Positions 6,554 through 8,049 of a stretch of 8,049 bases of DNA are shown here, one piece after another. This stretch comes from Gammaproteobacteria bacterium (GTDB lineage: Bacteria > Pseudomonadota > Gammaproteobacteria > Arenicellales > Arenicellaceae): the NCBI GenBank assembly GCA_003485905.1, contig DNHK01000112.1, positions 1 through 8,049 of the forward strand. The letters run 5' to 3'. Numbering within the stretch: the first letter of the stretch is position 1; each line of letters begins with the position of its first letter. The position numbers were made by a program, and so were the translations under genes. The notes beneath the pieces are model-generated. The model had not been told where the DNA came from and ran no database searches. It worked only from the letters and a program-made list of their open reading frames with translations.

Positions 6554-6588
6554 TATTGCTTATCTGCTTCGCAGCTCAGGCTCTCTTT
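6532..6588 (+). terminator. Nested hairpin spanning the oxidase stop codon, possible terminator
   Basis: AGAGAACCTGAG (6532-6543) pairs with CTCAGGCTCTCT (6575-6586) at 11 of 12 positions (A-C mismatch at 6537/6581). Inside it, CAGATAA (6547-6553) pairs perfectly with TTATCTG (6560-6566). The following sequence has only TT then ATCTT, so the U-tract is poor. It lies at the convergent end of the oxidase and YceI genes and may act as terminator or 3'-end stabiliser. The left arm lies within the coding sequence. Confidence 0.4.
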
Positions 6589-6607
6589 ATCTTAGAAATT
6601 CTATAGT

Positions 6608-7195
6608 TTACTCGGGAATTCCCGCTTCAACTGTAATAAGTAGATTTACCTCTGGAAAGAATCCATTTTGCAGATCGTAGTCGATCCCAAAATCCGCACG
6701 ATTGATTGTGACTGTCGCATCGGCACCACATACCTCTCGCCCGTGACGAAAATGTGGTTGGCATTTAAATTGATTGATGGTCAAGTTCACCGGTTTTGTG
6801 ACCCCATGCAGAGTTAGTTCACCTTCTACAGCCGTAGGATTCCCATTCTCATAATTCACCAATGTGCCTGTGTATGTTGAGGTTGGATATTGCTCGGTGT
6901 GTAAAATATCGTTTCTTGTGCGTTCGTTCATTGGCTCAAACCCGAAATCGATTGATTCCATATTCATAGTGACATCTATGCTTCCGGTTTGTGCTTCTTT
7001 ATCTAGTATTAAGGTGCCTGATGTCTCATTAATCTTGCCCCGCCATACAGATAGCCCTGCCCAGTGATCCGCCTCAAAAGCCGGAAAAGTATGGGATGGG
7101 TCAACCGGATAAGTAACCGGTTCAGCAAACCCAGTGCTTACAATACAGCTCGACGCGATGAACAAAAGCGCTCGTTTTAGATTTGTGGTGCTCAT
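6608..7195 (-). CDS. Secreted YceI-family lipocalin-like protein
   Basis: This 195-residue protein has a signal peptide (basic NLKR, then LLFIASSCIVSTGFA, probably cut after Ala24) and a complete YceI domain. YceI proteins are periplasmic beta-barrels that bind isoprenoid or other long lipids. Visible signatures are YPVDPSHTFPAFEADHW near the mature N-terminus, GTLILDKEAQTGSIDVTM (60-77), the ERTRNDILHTEQYPTSTY block (91-108), GELTLHGVTKPVNLTI (125-140) and ADATVTINRADFGIDY (158-173). Cys145 and Cys156 flank a polar loop and could form a disulfide. The length is normal for a full periplasmic YceI. The ATG at 7195 is preceded by GGAG (7205-7208) at a nine-base spacing. It converges on the oxidase gene across 54 bp and has no cytochrome b561 partner, which often accompanies YceI, in this window. 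Its ligand and role here are unknown. Confidence 0.9.
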   Translation of the reverse strand: MSTTNLKRALLFIASSCIVSTGFAEPVTYPVDPSHTFPAFEADHWAGLSVWRGKINETSGTLILDKEAQTGSIDVTMNMESIDFGFEPMNERTRNDILHTEQYPTSTYTGTLVNYENGNPTAVEGELTLHGVTKPVNLTINQFKCQPHFRHGREVCGADATVTINRADFGIDYDLQNGFFPEVNLLITVEAGIPE

Positions 7196-7344
7196 TTATA
7201 TATTCTCCGATTTTTATTAAATATCTGCCTTCCGATGCCATGCAGACATTTTCGGCTAAGGGGTAACCCGGTATCAGCGTGTTAAGCGATATCGCGAAGG
7301 TGTATTACTAACTGAAACGACGCTGTATCGCAACTGCAGAACTA

Positions 7345-7366
7345 AACTATTTAAGAACTATTTCAG
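7345..7366. promoter_or_regulatory. 11-bp tandem direct repeat, possible response-regulator site
   Basis: AACTATTTAAG (7345-7355) is followed directly by AACTATTTCAG (7356-7366), identical at 10 of 11 positions; another CTATTT lies at 7374-7379. Tandem 11-bp repeats are the layout bound by OmpR/PhoB-type regulators, but the sequence itself matches no box I know. It lies 150 bp upstream of the YceI start and 80 bp beyond the stop of the right-hand gene. Apart from it, the 7196-7444 gap holds a 10-bp palindrome GCGATATCGC (7286-7295) and no clear promoter or terminator. Confidence 0.3.
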
Positions 7367-7444
7367 ATCTACCCTATTTTAATACCAGACTAGTGATCTA
7401 GTTACTTTGGATTAACTAGGGAATTAAATAGTAATTGAATTCTT

Positions 7445-8049
7445 CTATTCGACGGTCAAATGTCGGCTTGCTGCTTCCGGGTCGCACGGGGTTTCTACAA
7501 ATTCACGATTCTCGTCTTTAAAATAGCCACCTACTAAGGTTACCGGTTCGTTTAGGTATACAGGGTCAGTAACCGTGATGGCTATTTCAATCGACAGGCC
7601 ATCTTCGGCAAGGTAATAATTCTCGACAAGCGATTTTTCAGCGCTGGAGTCTACGCCATTTGCAGTTCCCCACAGGGTAGGAAGAAATCCGGATGTTTCC
7701 ACAATCAAGTGACGATCCGTTTCAAATCGACCAAATGAAGTGCCCACATAGCTCGGTTCTTGGTCCTCTAGACCCTGTGCATCCGCGTCTAGCCAGATAG
7801 TGCGCTTTTCATCCATATGTTCTTTTTGGATTCTTATACTATTTGTGTCACGCGTAAAATTAGTGCCATAGGGGTAAATCATGATTCTTGGAACACCAAT
7901 TGCGTTGCATTCCAACTCCGGATTTTGCTCAAAGCTAAAGTTATCAACTGATTTTTGCGCCAGTTCAGTGTAAGACCATTCTTCGGGTGGAAGGCCACCT
8001 GCATTTTTAACATCGAACCGGCTAAAATCAAGCCTCCACGTGCCGGTGA
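7445..8049 (-). CDS. C-terminal part of a probable secreted protein of the DUF6152-associated type, N-terminus beyond right edge
   Basis: The frame is open from the right edge (first full codon at 8047) to the TAG at 7445, giving 201 residues; a shorter start at the internal TTG at 7915 is unlikely because coding-like sequence continues upstream. The visible part runs GTWRLDFSRFD, PPEEWSYTELAQ, ECNAIGVPRIMIYPYG, SIRIQKEHMDEKRTIWLDA, YVGTSFGRFETDRHLIVETSGF and a final PCDPEAASRHL. This order (Cys-x-x-x-Gly-x-Pro-Arg, a PY segment, a 'D-x-x-RTI-x-LD' strand, then 'G-x-S-x-GR-[FW]-E-x-D-x-LIVET-x-GF') is one I recognise as the C-terminal beta-rich domain commonly joined to DUF6152 in proteobacteria and acidobacteria. 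Its function is unknown. The left-edge gene carries the N-terminal half of the same architecture, so the two are probably paralogues. The signal peptide, if any, is outside the window. Confidence 0.75.
   Translation of the reverse strand, partial: TGTWRLDFSRFDVKNAGGLPPEEWSYTELAQKSVDNFSFEQNPELECNAIGVPRIMIYPYGTNFTRDTNSIRIQKEHMDEKRTIWLDADAQGLEDQEPSYVGTSFGRFETDRHLIVETSGFLPTLWGTANGVDSSAEKSLVENYYLAEDGLSIEIAITVTDPVYLNEPVTLVGGYFKDENREFVETPCDPEAASRHLTVE

Noticed and set aside
6864..7067. 67-residue plus-strand frame within the YceI gene
   Set aside because: It is antisense to a complete YceI domain and has no ribosome binding site.
7286..7295. GCGATATCGC palindrome upstream of the YceI gene as an operator
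   Set aside because: A 10-bp palindrome is expected several times by chance in 8 kb and no promoter element is aligned with it.
7445..7915. Start of the right-hand gene at the internal TTG at 7915 (156-residue protein)
   Set aside because: The same frame stays open to the window edge and the upstream residues (GTWRLDFSRF, PPEEWSYTEL) look like family sequence, so the gene is partial rather than short.
1..8049. Window being a closed circle with a single DUF6152 protein split across its ends
   Set aside because: Joining the ends puts the left and right reading frames out of register, and both fragments contain their own version of the W...PP...Y-x-E segment, so they are two genes.

Overview
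This 8.05-kb window looks like an ordinary chromosomal stretch of a Gram-negative bacterium, most likely a free-living (perhaps marine) gammaproteobacterium. The reasons are moderate GC content, Sec signal peptides on several periplasmic proteins, a cystine symporter very close to enterobacterial TcyP/YdjN, and DUF6152-type secreted proteins, which I associate with marine and steroid-degrading Gammaproteobacteria. The taxonomic placement is inference. I see no rRNA, tRNA, CRISPR array, insertion sequence or phage gene.

Layout from left to right. At 1-546 (minus) is the N-terminal part of a secreted DUF6152-family protein that runs off the left edge. A 204-bp divergent promoter region (547-750) holds a perfect 8-1-8 palindrome between TATAAT boxes on the two strands. 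At 751-1926 (plus) is a YeeE/YedE-family membrane protein, a probable thiosulfate/sulfur-compound importer with a TTG start. It converges on an L-cystine:cation symporter, tcyP, at 1966-3351 (minus). After another divergent gap come a secreted TlpA-like thioredoxin with a WCPYC active site (3559-4068, plus), a terminator-like hairpin, an MFS transporter (4165-5346, plus) and an FMN-dependent alpha-hydroxy-acid oxidase/dehydrogenase (5399-6553, plus). A nested hairpin at the end of the oxidase gene precedes a convergent secreted YceI-family protein (6608-7195, minus). A 249-bp gap with an 11-bp tandem repeat leads to the C-terminal part of another secreted-type protein (7445 to beyond the right edge, minus), apparently of the same broad family as the one at the left edge.

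How the genes may work together. Two adjacent genes import reduced or oxidised sulfur compounds (YeeE-type and cystine), and a periplasmic thiol-disulfide protein lies just beyond them, so the left half reads as sulfur/thiol acquisition. The MFS gene and the hydroxy-acid oxidase are 52 bp apart on the same strand and probably form a transport-plus-oxidation pair for an unidentified 2-hydroxy acid. The rest consists of separate envelope proteins of unknown or lipid-binding type. I did not find a clearly new multi-gene system. The best leads are the MFS/oxidase pair, the sulfur-uptake cluster with its palindromic operator candidate, and the two same-family proteins at the window edges.
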